64,000 nucleotides of DNA from Desulfobacca sp. (GCA_020725545.1 DYEV01000002.1:1-64000), one strand, 5' to 3'. Positions 19,385 to 29,643 are shown, counted from the first letter of the stretch. Notes: generated from the sequence alone by a model not told the origin. Translations and numbers: made by a program.

Positions 19385-19863
19385 CAGTCACCTGCCATGT
19401 GGATTTCCAGGACCTGATAGGACCGGTGGCCGCCAGGCGGATGAAAACCGATGCGTTCGCCAACCTTGCGGCCCAACAAAGCCCGCCCCATGGGCGAGTC
19501 AATGGACAGATACCCCTGGCGCACATCCGCCTCCACGCTGCTCACCAAGTGGAATTCCAGAATTTCCCCGGTGGCCAGATTGCAGACCTTGACCCGGGAA
19601 TTAAACCGCACCTGGGAAGGCTTCAGGTTGTTGCCCACCAGGACTTCCGATTGGGAAATAATCTCCTGGAGCTTGTGGATACGCCGATCCACTTGGGCCT
19701 GACGGCTGCGGGCCTCCCAATAGGATTCATTTTTCTCCAAACGTCCGTCAGCGGCCGCCTCCATGACCTCGGCCAGAATCAGCGGGCGCACAAACCGCCG
19801 CAGCTGCCGCAACTCCTGCAGAAGCTTCCAATACCCCTCTTGGGTTAACAGTGATTTCCTCAT
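19384..19863 (-). CDS. GreA/GreB family transcript cleavage factor
   Basis: N-terminal coiled coil; VCNLATGEILEFHLVSSVEADVRQGYLSIDSPMGRALLGRKVGERIGFHPPGGHRSYQVLEI. Confidence 0.85.
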   Translation of the reverse strand: MRKSLLTQEGYWKLLQELRQLRRFVRPLILAEVMEAAADGRLEKNESYWEARSRQAQVDRRIHKLQEIISQSEVLVGNNLKPSQVRFNSRVKVCNLATGEILEFHLVSSVEADVRQGYLSIDSPMGRALLGRKVGERIGFHPPGGHRSYQVLEIHMAGD

Positions 19864-20082
19864 ACCTTTGGCCTATCTGAAACCGGTTCGCCCGCCCAGC
19901 CCTCGTGGGCCGCCTTCATTACTCTATATCCAAAAAGCAGCAACGGGTCAAGAAAACTTCCTGCGTGACTCTTGTGTCTTTGCCAATTGAGGATGCACTC
20001 CGGACGTGGCCAAGAATCTCTCTTGCCTCCCCGACGGTCTCCAGGTATATATTCAAAAAGACTCTGTTCGGGAGGTTGTCTT

Positions 20083-20865
20083 ATGCCCTTAGACGAAATC
20101 AAAATTACCCGGGCCATCATCGAACGCTATACCGCAAAGCTGTTGGACTGCCTCGATCTGGAGGTGGCCATTGTCGGGGGCGGCGTCTCCGGTCTGGTGG
20201 CTGGCTGGCGCCTGGCCCAAAAAGGCCGCAAAGTGGCCATTTTTGAGCGGAAACTGTCCATCGGCGGCGGCATGTGGGGCGGTGGCATGATGTTTAACGA
20301 AATCGTCGTGCAAAGCGACGCCAAACCCATTCTGGATGAATTGGGTATTGCCTCGCGTCCCTACGACGGTGAATATCATACCGCTGATGCCATCGAAGCC
20401 ACCACCACCTTGGCCTCCCAGGCCGTCAAGGCCGGGGCCAAAATCTTCAACCTGATCACCGTGGAAGATGTCATGGTGCGAGAAAACCGGGTCACCGGCC
20501 TGGTCATCATCTGGACCGCCGTGGAAATGGCCGGATTGCATGTGGACCCCATGACCATCAGGGCTCAACACGTTATCGACTGCACCGGCCATGATGTTGA
20601 GGTGGTCAAAGTGTTTTTGCGGAAAAATCAGCCGGCCTCCCTAAAAACCGCCACCGGCGGTATCGACGGCGAACGCTCCATGTGGGCTGATGTGGGGGAA
20701 CGTCAGACAGTGGAATACACCTCTGAGGTCTACCCCGGCCTCTGGGTGGCCGGTATGACGGCCACCGCGACTTTGGGCACCTTCCGCATGGGCCCCGTCT
20801 TCGGCGGCATGATGCTCTCCGGCGACAAGGTGGCTCAAATGATCAACGACCGGCTGGCCGGTTGA
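20083..20865 (+). CDS. thi4: Thi4-family ADP-thiazole synthase, His-type (sulfide-dependent class)
   Basis: [67 protein letters not shown]. Start at 20083 after GGGAGG. Confidence 0.92.
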   Translation: MPLDEIKITRAIIERYTAKLLDCLDLEVAIVGGGVSGLVAGWRLAQKGRKVAIFERKLSIGGGMWGGGMMFNEIVVQSDAKPILDELGIASRPYDGEYHTADAIEATTTLASQAVKAGAKIFNLITVEDVMVRENRVTGLVIIWTAVEMAGLHVDPMTIRAQHVIDCTGHDVEVVKVFLRKNQPASLKTATGGIDGERSMWADVGERQTVEYTSEVYPGLWVAGMTATATLGTFRMGPVFGGMMLSGDKVAQMINDRLAG

Positions 20866-21012
20866 AAAGAGGAAAAGGGAAGGGGGCAGAGTGGTTGGGA
20901 GTCAGTGACAGATGAAAGTAATGGACAACCATAAGATATAATCTCTTTGCCCCCGGAACTTTGACTGTTGACCGCCTCACACCACACCGCTCCCGTTCTC
21001 AGGTACTGAATT

Positions 21013-22443
21013 ATGGATTTTGAAGTCGTTATCGGTCTGGAAGTACACGCCCAGCTTCTCACGCAGAGCAAGATTTTCTGCGGCTGTCCGACCCGGTTCG
21101 GCGCGCCGCCTAATACCCAGGTCTGTCCTGTCTGTCTGGGGATGCCCGGTGTCTTACCGGTTCTCAATCAAAAAGTGGTGGAGTATGGGATAAAGCTGGC
21201 TTTGGCCACCCATTGCCAGATCGCCCCGTACAGCCGCTTCGCCCGGAAAAACTATTTCTACCCTGACCTCCCCAAAGGCTATCAGATCTCCCAATACGAG
21301 CTGCCCTTGGCGGAACACGGCTATGTGGACATCGAAGTGGACGGCGCCCAAAAGCGCATCGGCCTGACCCGGATTCACATGGAAGAGGATGCCGGCAAAC
21401 TCATCCATGACGAACAGTTGCCGGTGAGTTATGTGGATTTAAACCGCACCGGCGTACCCCTCCTGGAAATCGTCAGCGAACCGGATCTGCGCACTCCCGA
21501 AGAGGCGGCGGCGTATCTCAAGGTGCTGCGCAATATCTTGCTCTATCTGGAGATCTGCGACGGCAATATGGAAGAAGGGTCCCTGCGCTGTGACGCCAAT
21601 ATTTCCCTCAGGCCAGTGGGCAGCACCACCTTGGGCGTCAAGACCGAGTTGAAGAATATGAACTCTTTCCGGAATGTGCAGCGGGCCTTGGAATATGAAA
21701 TCCGGCGGCAGCGCAGCCTGCTGGAGGCCGGTGAGGACATCATCCAGGAGACCCGCCTGTGGGACGCCAACCGGGGCAAGACCTTCTCCATGCGGGGCAA
21801 AGAAGAGGCTCACGACTACCGCTATTTCCCTGACCCGGATCTGGTGCCGCTGGTCATCTCGCCGGAGTGGATCGAAGCCGTCAGGGCGACGCTCCCGGAA
21901 CTGCCCGATGCCAAAAAAGCCCGATTTATGAGCCAGTATGACCTCCCTGACTACGATGCCGGCGTCCTCACCGCCGAGAAGGCCTTGGCTGATTACTTTG
22001 AAGACTGTGTCCGGTCATTCCCCCAGGCCAAGAAGGTGAGCAACTGGATCATGTCGGAGCTCATGCGGGAGTTGAAGAAAGAGGACCAGGGCATTGAAAC
22101 CTGTGGGGTGACGCCCCAGGACCTGGCCCGCCTCCTGGCTCTGGTGGAAGAGGGCGCCATCAGCGGCAAGATCGCCAAGAGCGTCTTCATGGACATGATC
22201 GCCACCGGCCAGGAGCCGGATGCCATTGTCAAGGCCAAGGGCCTGAGTCAGATCAGCGACGCCGGTTCCTTGGAGGCCCTGGCCCGGGAGATCCTGGCTG
22301 CCAACCCCAAAGAAGTAGCTGATTACCGGGCTGGCAAGACCAAGGTGATGGGCTTCTTTGTGGGCGAAATCATGAAGAAAACCAAAGGGCAGGCCAACCC
22401 CAAGCTGGTGAATCAGTTGCTGGGGCGCTTGTTGCAGGAATAA
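21013..22443 (+). CDS. gatB: Asp-tRNA(Asn)/Glu-tRNA(Gln) amidotransferase subunit B
   Basis: [75 protein letters not shown]. Confidence 0.97.
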   Translation: MDFEVVIGLEVHAQLLTQSKIFCGCPTRFGAPPNTQVCPVCLGMPGVLPVLNQKVVEYGIKLALATHCQIAPYSRFARKNYFYPDLPKGYQISQYELPLAEHGYVDIEVDGAQKRIGLTRIHMEEDAGKLIHDEQLPVSYVDLNRTGVPLLEIVSEPDLRTPEEAAAYLKVLRNILLYLEICDGNMEEGSLRCDANISLRPVGSTTLGVKTELKNMNSFRNVQRALEYEIRRQRSLLEAGEDIIQETRLWDANRGKTFSMRGKEEAHDYRYFPDPDLVPLVISPEWIEAVRATLPELPDAKKARFMSQYDLPDYDAGVLTAEKALADYFEDCVRSFPQAKKVSNWIMSELMRELKKEDQGIETCGVTPQDLARLLALVEEGAISGKIAKSVFMDMIATGQEPDAIVKAKGLSQISDAGSLEALAREILAANPKEVADYRAGKTKVMGFFVGEIMKKTKGQANPKLVNQLLGRLLQE

Positions 22444-22504
22444 AGAGCAGAGCACGCCAGAGGTAAGAGGATTGATTCGGTCCGGAGGTTTTTTTGAGGC
22501 AGGA

Positions 22505-22924
22505 CTAAGACCTTGAAAAATTCCTAGTCGTCAAAGCCAGCCAACCCGCGGTGGCCAACCCCCAGACGGCGTTGAAAAAGAGCACCAGCGCCGGAGTCAA
22601 CATGCCCAGCTCCCAACCCAACAGGCCTTTTTGCAAGCGGTAGGGGAAGATGTAAAACAACTGCACAAGGGTGGGCAGGAGGCTATAAACCAGACCCTGG
22701 CGCCAGCGGCTGCCGCGGCCCCAGGGGAGGAGAAAGAGCCAGCCCCAGATGCCGCCCCACACCAGACGGGGATAGAGGAAGGCCGGTGCGAGGGCTGGGG
22801 CCAACTGCACCCCCAGCCATTGGTTAATGCCTTGGAGGCCAAAGTACCAGACCACCAGACTGTTCAAGAGGCCGCCAACCGCACCGGCGGCAAAGGTGAG
22901 GGAGAAGTTGGTCAGAAAGGCCAT
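22505..22924 (-). CDS. Small hypothetical membrane protein
   Basis: 139 aa with about 4 hydrophobic segments. Confidence 0.55.
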   Translation of the reverse strand: MAFLTNFSLTFAAGAVGGLLNSLVVWYFGLQGINQWLGVQLAPALAPAFLYPRLVWGGIWGWLFLLPWGRGSRWRQGLVYSLLPTLVQLFYIFPYRLQKGLLGWELGMLTPALVLFFNAVWGLATAGWLALTTRNFSRS

Positions 22925-23000
22925 GAAGTTTGCTTGCGCCAGCTCATAGGGGTAAAGAGGCTCAGGGGCTACTCAGGCAAGCCTTTTCGCCCCGAACTTG

Positions 23001-23225
23001 TTAGACGGCTTCGACGGCGGTCAGCCCCGGGACTTCCTGTTTCAGGAGGCGTTCAATACCATTTTTCAGGGTCATCTGGGACATGGGGCAACCTTTGCAA
23101 GCCCCCGTCAACCGAACTTTCACCACACCCTGTTCTACTGCCACTAATTCCACATCACCACCGTCCCGCTGCAGCATGGGACGGATTTTGCCTAAAGCTT
23201 TTTCAACGGCTTCTTTCAAAAACAT
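23001..23225 (-). CDS. NifU C-terminal-domain (Nfu-type) Fe-S scaffold protein
   Basis: VEKALGKIRPMLQRDGGDVELVAVEQGVVKVRLTGACKGCPMSQMTLKNGIERLLKQEVPGL with CxxC. Confidence 0.93.
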   Translation of the reverse strand: MFLKEAVEKALGKIRPMLQRDGGDVELVAVEQGVVKVRLTGACKGCPMSQMTLKNGIERLLKQEVPGLTAVEAV

Positions 23226-23344
23226 ATCCTCCTGTTGACATATTCAACCCGATTAAAATTATACATAACCATGCCCCGAGGAGATGTAAAGTCCCCCTCG
23301 GGAAGAAAGTGCTGGCAGAACCCTCGCCAAACGCCGGAATGCGC

Positions 23345-24076
23345 CTACTCCAGCTCAAATACGGCCTCCACGGCCGCGCGAATTTCCTGTTCACCCACCT
23401 CAATGGGCGTGGCAACTTTATCCACTCCGGCTGCCGGCGCCAGCATGCGGGCCTCTTCCCGGGGTATGGGGAAGAAGCGGCCACGGGTGGAAACTTTCTG
23501 GAGGCGTTTTATCTTCAGCCCCTGGGATTTGGCCAACGCTTCGGTCAGCTCTTTAGCCTTTTGCAAAGCCTGCACGCTGGCCTCCTGGATGAGGGCCTCG
23601 AGGCGGGAGTGTTCCCAGAAGGGGCCATGAATCTCGTTGACGCCATGCCGGACCGCCAGATCGATGAGGTCACCCAGGCGAGACGGGTCTTTGATGGTCA
23701 CCTGAAAGTTGTTACTGGCCCGATAGCCGGTGATGGCCGGTTTCTTTCCCTGGCCCCCATAGGTTTGCAGGGGCATGATCCGATAGCCCATACTCTTCAG
23801 GGTATCGCCGGCTTGCAGGAATTTTTTTGCGGCTGCCACAAAGGCTTCGGCCTTTTTGGCATTTTCTGCGGCTGCCACCTGGGCCTGGGGAGCTTCGGTG
23901 AGGATAGTCACCTGGAGTTGGGCGATATCCGGCACCGCCAGTACTTTGCCTTCACCGCTCACCAACGCCAGGGGTGGTCCGGGTTTGGCAGCCTCGTCGG
24001 CCGCCAGCACCTTGGTTCCCGGAACCAGAACCAGCAGGCCGATCAGCAGGAAAATCTTGGGGAGAAATGCGACCAT
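23345..24076 (-). CDS. SIMPL-domain (DUF541) secreted protein
   Basis: Signal peptide; VSGEGKVLAVPDIAQLQVTI..TGYRASNNFQVTIKDPSRLGDLIDLAVRHGVNEIHGPFWE..A. Confidence 0.85.
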   Translation of the reverse strand: MVAFLPKIFLLIGLLVLVPGTKVLAADEAAKPGPPLALVSGEGKVLAVPDIAQLQVTILTEAPQAQVAAAENAKKAEAFVAAAKKFLQAGDTLKSMGYRIMPLQTYGGQGKKPAITGYRASNNFQVTIKDPSRLGDLIDLAVRHGVNEIHGPFWEHSRLEALIQEASVQALQKAKELTEALAKSQGLKIKRLQKVSTRGRFFPIPREEARMLAPAAGVDKVATPIEVGEQEIRAAVEAVFELE

Positions 24077-24159
24077 CTAATCGTCCTTTCTTTTTTGTTC
24101 TTGTCAGGAGGTTTTTTGCGTCCAACCCCAAAAGGCTGGGTTCTCCCACCAGGCTGCCG

Positions 24160-25209
24160 TCATTTTTCCTTTGCCCCGGCAGTCCTGCTTTGGGCCCGGG
24201 TCTGAGCCATCTGAGCTGCCAGACGCAGCGCCGCCTTGAGGCTGCCAGGGTCAGCCTGGCCGGTGCCGGCCAGATCGTAGGCGGTGCCATGATCCACCGA
24301 GGTGCGGATAATGGGGAGGCCTAAGGTGACGTTGACCGCGTCACCAAAATGCAACAGTTTTAAGGGGATTAACCCCTGGTCATGATACATGACCACGACC
24401 GCGGCGAATTCCCCCCGCTGATGCCGGACAAAGATAGTGTCGGCCGGCAGCGGCCCGACGACGTCCAGTCCCTGTTGCCGGGCCGCGGCCACCGCCGGTG
24501 CAATAATCCGGGCCTCTTCATCGCCGAACAGCCCTCCCTCCCCGGCGTGGGGATTCAGAGCCGCCACTCCCAAGCAGGGCCGCTCCAAGCCAAAATCCCT
24601 CTCCAGGGTCCGGGCGGTCAGGGTAAACAACCGGAGCAACTCGGCTTGGGAGAGCCGGTCGGGGACTTGCCGCAGCGGGCAATGGATGGTGGCCAGAACC
24701 ACCCGAAACTCCCCGCCAGCCAACATCATGGCGAAATCGGTGGTCTGGCAGCGTTCGGCCAGCAATTCCGTATGACCGGGGTAATGATAGCCCCCCAGAT
24801 GCATGGCCGCCTTGCTGATGGGGGCCGTGACCACCGCCGCAACCCGGCCGCTTTGGGCCAGATCCACGGCGGTGAGGATATATTCCACCATGGCGGCGCC
24901 GCTCGCCGGCGTGGGACGGCCATAGACCACGGTTTCCGGCGCCAGACGGGAGATCACCAGAATATCAATCGTCCCAGGTCGGAAAGAGCCCTCGGCGGGA
25001 GAGGTCACTGGGTGCAGATCGACCTTGACGCCGCAGATCTTCCGGGCCCGGACCAAAGCCGGCAGATCCCCCACCACCAGGGGCCGGCAGAAATCGTAAA
25101 GGTTAGCCTCTGTCAGGGCCTTGATAATGATCTCGGGGCCGATGCCGGTGATATCTCCCATGGTCACGGCCAGCAGCGGCCGTGCGTCAGGCGCCGGGGT
25201 CATGCTCAA
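24160..25209 (-). CDS. pdxA: 4-hydroxythreonine-4-phosphate dehydrogenase
   Basis: LAVTMGDITGIGPEII..TAPISKAAMHLGGYHYPGHTELLAERC..LNPHAGEGGLFGDEE..MYHDQGLIPLKLL..GLPIIRTSVDHGTAYDLAGTG. Confidence 0.95.
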   Translation of the reverse strand: MSMTPAPDARPLLAVTMGDITGIGPEIIIKALTEANLYDFCRPLVVGDLPALVRARKICGVKVDLHPVTSPAEGSFRPGTIDILVISRLAPETVVYGRPTPASGAAMVEYILTAVDLAQSGRVAAVVTAPISKAAMHLGGYHYPGHTELLAERCQTTDFAMMLAGGEFRVVLATIHCPLRQVPDRLSQAELLRLFTLTARTLERDFGLERPCLGVAALNPHAGEGGLFGDEEARIIAPAVAAARQQGLDVVGPLPADTIFVRHQRGEFAAVVVMYHDQGLIPLKLLHFGDAVNVTLGLPIIRTSVDHGTAYDLAGTGQADPGSLKAALRLAAQMAQTRAQSRTAGAKEK

Positions 25210-25444
25210 GCTCCTTTTTTGCCAATAAGGCGGTCAGGGCTGCGGGGTCATAGCCTACCACCACGTCTTCGGCCAGAACCGTTACCGGTACCCGGCGACC
25301 ATCTGTGAGGCGACGCATCTGCCGGAGGTTGCCAAAATTGCCGGCTACATCCAACTCTGTAAAATCCACCCCTTGTTGCCGGAGGAAATCTTTGACTGCC
25401 TGACATTCGCCACAGTTTGGAATGGTAAAGACTTTTAGGACCAT
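25187..25444 (-). CDS. Glutaredoxin-like protein
   Basis: MVLKVFTIPNCGECQAVKDFLRQQGVDFTELDVAGN..RVPVTVLAEDVVVGYDPAAL (85 aa). Redox motif CGEC. Confidence 0.85.
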   Translation of the reverse strand: MVLKVFTIPNCGECQAVKDFLRQQGVDFTELDVAGNFGNLRQMRRLTDGRRVPVTVLAEDVVVGYDPAALTALLAKKELEHDPGA

Positions 25445-25565
25445 GGGTTTTAATTTTGAGCTCCCCGGGGTCGTTGCCAGAGATAATGCCTCTGCCGCCA
25501 ACAGCTGGACAGCGCCCCTCAGCCACAACTCTGCTGCCTTTTTGTTCTTTGCTTCAGACAATCTT

Positions 25566-26114
25566 CTAGTCCACCCGGAACTCCAGACTTTTTTCATCCT
25601 GGCCATAACCGGTGCTGATGAGGGCTTTGAGAGTGTAGGTGCCTGGTTTGCTATCCGGCGGCAGGGTAAATTCCACGATCTGTTCAAAAGTGCCGTTGGG
25701 GGTACGCAGATTGCGGGATGAAGTCTTGCCCAGGGAAGCTCCCTGATAAAAAATCTCCCGACTGATGGTGACTGGAACGCCGATGTCATCAGCCGTCAAG
25801 ATGGTATAGGTCAGACTGAGGCGGGCCGGTTGGCCTCTCAGGACCCGCCGGGGCGTCAGCGTCAGTTGGTCCAAACGGATGACGCAGCCACTGGTAGGGC
25901 AATAGTTGGCTCGCGCTGCGGCCGCCTCCCGCTCCTGCCGCCGGATGTTGTTGTAAGTCCCCCAGCGCGGTTCTGTCGGATTCCGGGTAGGGCTGGCAAA
26001 AAACTCCCAATTCCCCGGTCCGCCGGCCTGGCCCCAGGCTTCCAGGCCACTGATGAGGAGGAATACTGCCAGGGCCGCCATGGATATGGTCAGTTTGTTG
26101 CCTCTTGCTCCCAT
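25566..26114 (-). CDS. Hypothetical secreted protein (Ig-like C-terminal half)
   Basis: Signal peptide ALAVFLLISGLEAWGQ; beta-rich C-terminus VEFTLPPDSKPGTYTLKALISTGYGQDEKSLEF. Confidence 0.6.
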   Translation of the reverse strand: MGARGNKLTISMAALAVFLLISGLEAWGQAGGPGNWEFFASPTRNPTEPRWGTYNNIRRQEREAAAARANYCPTSGCVIRLDQLTLTPRRVLRGQPARLSLTYTILTADDIGVPVTISREIFYQGASLGKTSSRNLRTPNGTFEQIVEFTLPPDSKPGTYTLKALISTGYGQDEKSLEFRVD

Positions 26115-26208
26115 CGCCTCCCCCCATGGATCAGTGAGACATTTTTTCAGACGTCGATCCGTTGATAATATTGCTTATCTAACATGGTTTACTATAACCC
26201 TGCAAGCA

Positions 26209-26349
26209 GGAGATTGCCAACGCTTTGTTTAGCCTGACAGAATCTGGGCGACAAAAAGGAACCCCGTCTTGAGCAACCGAAAACCACAGCGGTTTGGTTT
26301 AAGCTAACCACCCCTTTGGCCGATGAATAATCTGAGCGAAGCAATCTCC
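26209..26349. repeat. Possible degenerate REP/MITE-like inverted repeat
   Basis: Inverted 9-mers ggagattgc (26209-26217) and gcaatctcc (26341-26349), the latter within ctgagcgaagcaatctcc, which resembles common REP arms. Confidence 0.35.
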
Positions 26350-26414
26350 GGTAAAGACATCCTGGCTTTGCCCTCTTCACAGTCATCCCCCAGCCGGGTA
26401 TTGAGGCATTCAGC

Positions 26415-27200
26415 GTGGATATCCTAAAAAATCTGCCTCTGGCGTTATTTGGCAACCTGAGTCCGGCAGAACTGGCCCGCTATGAAAAACAGCTCCTCCT
26501 GCCGGAGTGGGGCCAGGCTGCCCAGGAACGGGTCAAGCAGACCCGCGTCTTTGTGGCCGGCGGCGGCAATTTGGTGGCTGCCGCAGCAGTTAATCTGGTC
26601 ACCGCCGGAGTTGGCCATCTGCGGGTGGTCGATCTGGAGCGGGTCTCCCTGACGGACTTGGGCGACCAGGTCCTGTACCGGGAGCGGGACCTCAGCAGGC
26701 CCAAGGCTCTCATCCTGCAGAAGCGCCTGCAGGAAGTCAATCCCTTTGTCGAAGTCGAAGGTCTGGAACGGCGGCTCAGTGAACATAATGTCCTGAAACT
26801 TACCCAGAAATATGACCTGCTTCTGGCCGATCTGCACGAACCGCACCACGCCTTGGCTTTAAACCGGGCCGCCTTGAAGTTCAAAATTCCCTTGCTCGTG
26901 GGCTGGACCCAGGAATGGCAGGGTTTTTTGGCAACCCTGCGTCCTGGTACCGGCCTTTGTCTGGCCTGTACCTTCCTGTTGGACCGGATCCGGCGCGCCA
27001 ATGGCCTCGTGGCCCCCGTGAACGCCATCATTGGGGGGGTCATGGCTTTGGAAGCCTTACGAATCTTGAGCGGTGGCGAACCCGCCCTGTTGGAACGCCT
27101 CTTCAGTTTTCACGGCGATCTCTGTCGCTGCCTGGATGAACCGCTCGCCAAGAAGCCGACCTGTTCTGTCTGCGGCCAGCCTCGTGGCCCGATGACTTAA
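26415..27200 (+). CDS. ThiF/MoeB/HesA-like E1-type protein with altered nucleotide-binding glycine motif
   Basis: LARYEKQLLLPEWGQAAQERVKQTRVFVAGGGNLVAAAAVNLVTAGVGHLRVVDLERV; CLAC..CSVC zinc motifs. Confidence 0.82.
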   Translation: MDILKNLPLALFGNLSPAELARYEKQLLLPEWGQAAQERVKQTRVFVAGGGNLVAAAAVNLVTAGVGHLRVVDLERVSLTDLGDQVLYRERDLSRPKALILQKRLQEVNPFVEVEGLERRLSEHNVLKLTQKYDLLLADLHEPHHALALNRAALKFKIPLLVGWTQEWQGFLATLRPGTGLCLACTFLLDRIRRANGLVAPVNAIIGGVMALEALRILSGGEPALLERLFSFHGDLCRCLDEPLAKKPTCSVCGQPRGPMT

Positions 27201-27243
27201 GGGTACCCCGCAGCCGCAGCCCCATTCCCTGGCCCGGCCATGA

Positions 27244-29643
27244 TCATGGGTGAATTTCCAAGATGTCATCCCCAAGCGTAACGGTCACCTCTCCTTGGCC
27301 GGTATGATAAAAGGTCTTCGGCCAGGCCTCTGTTAACGCCGCCCAGGCATTGGCCGAAGGTGAGCCGGTGATAATGAGAACCTGCGGAGCGACCTGGCTG
27401 AGACAACCCGCCAAAAAGTCTCGCTGGAGATTTGACTCCGGCAAGATCAAGACCTCGCTTTTTGACAGGCCCACCGTCAGACAATGCTCCCGCCACGCCT
27501 CCGCCCCCGGCGGCAGAACCAGCAGACGCCGTCCTCCATAAGTAAACCGCAGAATGACCGGACCGCTGGTCCGCCCGTCCAGGGATGCGCGCAGCTGATG
27601 ACTTTCTACCCGGACGCCGCCGATATTCTGTTGGCTGGGGCTTAGAGACAAATTTCTCACCACCTGCCGGTTGTCTCCCAGATGGTTCCGTAATTCCCAA
27701 AAGCTTGGCAGCGGTGGTCGATCCCCGCCATACCAGAACTCCTGCACCTCAAACTCTCGGACCAGCGCCAGTAAGGTCGCGGCATTCTGGGCAGTAATGG
27801 TCAGGGCCGCCAGATAGTCGAGCCGGAGATGTTGCCTGGCCTGCAGCAAGCGCAACAGTGGTTGTTCTATGGGTGCTGGCTGCGCCACCGGACGGCTTTT
27901 TCCGGCATTGATGACCATGACCGGGCCCCCTGGAAACCGGGCTACCAGGGATAAGGCCCGGCTGCCGGCCACCGCCGTGACCTGAAAATGGTTTTGCGTC
28001 CAAACTTGGAGGCCCGACCAGACCACCGAGCCACTTAAGACAATGATACCGCCAATAATACCAAGCCATCGCCAGCTTCGTCTGCTGGCTATGAACAACC
28101 CGGCCAGGATAGCTAAATAGGCCAACGTTTGGCTGATGGTGAGGGTTGGCACACGGACCACGACGCCCGGAAGGGCCGCAGCCCAGTTGATCAGTGCCAA
28201 GCTGACCTCCAAGGTCCAGCGGCTTAGGGTCACCAGGGCCAGGGCCAGCGGCGCAGAAAACCAGGAAAAGAGGACGGCCAGAAAGGCAAGGGGCAGAATA
28301 ACCAGCCCGAATAAGGGTACGGCCAACAAATTAATCACGAGGCCATAGGTCGGGACCTGATGAAAGGCGTTGATGATGACCGGCAGGGTGGCCAGGGTGG
28401 CGGCCAGTGTGGTGGTCAGGCCGCGGCCGAGCCAGGCGACTGCTTGCCGCAGCCAAGACGGCCGGTCCTCTCCCAGGGAAAGCCAGTGGCGCCAGGTCTG
28501 CTGCATGACCGGCGCCAGGACTATCAGTCCCCAGACCGACAAGAAAGAAAGCTGGAACGACAGGCCATAGAGCTGCAGGGGCGACAGCACCAAAATGATC
28601 AGGGCTGCCAGGGACAAGAGGCTCAAGGGGTCTTTGGGGCGGTCCAGGAGGAGGAGCAGCAGGCCGGCCAGAATCATCAGCGCGGCCCGTTGGGTCGCCG
28701 GAGACCCGCCTGCCAGCCAGGCATAGGTCAACATGGGCCAAACCGCCAACAAAAAGGCTAGTTTCAGGGCATTGGCGCGCAGCAAGAGCCAGGTCCAGCG
28801 CCGCAGGAGCCAGAAAATCACGACAAAGGCGGCTGCTGCTATCATGCCCAGGTGCAGGCCGGAGATGGCCAACAGATGGCTAGTGCCAGTCCGTTGAAAA
28901 CTTCCGCGCAACTCCGGAGTGATGTCGCTCTGGTCGCCCAGCAGTAAGGCCAGAAAAATGGCCCGGGCTGGCTGCGGTTGGGACTCCAGAAAACGGTACC
29001 AGGACTGCCGGATGGCCCCCCGCCAAGCCGGCGGTCCGGATATAGGCGGCTCGGCAACGAGTTTCACCGGGGGCCAGTATGGCCAGAGTTGGCCGGTGAC
29101 AAAAATCTGCTGGCGGGCTAAGGCCAGCTGACGGCTCCGAGAATCCGGGGTGCTGCCAGCCTCCACCGGTCTGAGGCGGACGCGGGCAACAATCAACTCA
29201 CCCGGCCGGAAAGCGGCTGTTTCCGGAAGGCCAGACAACCGCACGCATCCCGCGGCCGGCCGCCAGGCGCGGCCGTCGGACCAGGCCAGGGCGGTTAGAT
29301 CTGCAGTATACGCAGCTCCCCTGAAAGTGGGCCGGTTTTCGATTTGACCCATGAGACTGACGGGTGTCTGGGTCGGCAGAAAACGGACGTGCTCGGTGCT
29401 CAGCCGGGGGTTGACGGCTTGCTTATAAAGCCCTTGGCCCAGGCAGAAAAAAAGCAGGCAGGCGGCCCCGGCCACCGGCCAACGCCGCCAGATCAGGAGG
29501 GCCAGCAGGATGATGAGGCCAGGGATCAGGAAGAAGAGCCAAGAAAGGGGGAGCGCTCCGACCAAAGACGGGGCAGCGATCCCGGCCGCCAGGGCCGTCG
29601 TCAGGGGCACCAGAGGCCGGGACCAGACCGGGGTTGAAGTCAT
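27244..29643 (-). CDS. comEC: ComEC/Rec2-family protein with degenerate C-terminal metallo-beta-lactamase-like domain
   Basis: LLLGDQSDITPELRGSFQRTGTSHLLAISGLHLGMIAAAAFVVIFWLLR; AGGSPATQRAALMILAGLLLLLLDR; many TM segments. Start overlaps the hspR stop (ATGA). Confidence 0.92.
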   Translation of the reverse strand: MTSTPVWSRPLVPLTTALAAGIAAPSLVGALPLSWLFFLIPGLIILLALLIWRRWPVAGAACLLFFCLGQGLYKQAVNPRLSTEHVRFLPTQTPVSLMGQIENRPTFRGAAYTADLTALAWSDGRAWRPAAGCVRLSGLPETAAFRPGELIVARVRLRPVEAGSTPDSRSRQLALARQQIFVTGQLWPYWPPVKLVAEPPISGPPAWRGAIRQSWYRFLESQPQPARAIFLALLLGDQSDITPELRGSFQRTGTSHLLAISGLHLGMIAAAAFVVIFWLLRRWTWLLLRANALKLAFLLAVWPMLTYAWLAGGSPATQRAALMILAGLLLLLLDRPKDPLSLLSLAALIILVLSPLQLYGLSFQLSFLSVWGLIVLAPVMQQTWRHWLSLGEDRPSWLRQAVAWLGRGLTTTLAATLATLPVIINAFHQVPTYGLVINLLAVPLFGLVILPLAFLAVLFSWFSAPLALALVTLSRWTLEVSLALINWAAALPGVVVRVPTLTISQTLAYLAILAGLFIASRRSWRWLGIIGGIIVLSGSVVWSGLQVWTQNHFQVTAVAGSRALSLVARFPGGPVMVINAGKSRPVAQPAPIEQPLLRLLQARQHLRLDYLAALTITAQNAATLLALVREFEVQEFWYGGDRPPLPSFWELRNHLGDNRQVVRNLSLSPSQQNIGGVRVESHQLRASLDGRTSGPVILRFTYGGRRLLVLPPGAEAWREHCLTVGLSKSEVLILPESNLQRDFLAGCLSQVAPQVLIITGSPSANAWAALTEAWPKTFYHTGQGEVTVTLGDDILEIHP

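Noticed and set aside
19864-20082. TPP riboswitch upstream of thi4
   Set aside because: Looked for the CTGAGA / ACC..GAACCTGATC conserved segments; not present.
22631-24205. 524-aa plus-strand ORF
   Set aside because: It runs antisense over three convincing minus-strand genes (membrane protein, Nfu domain, SIMPL). High GC makes long antisense frames common, and the translation lacks domain-like sequence.
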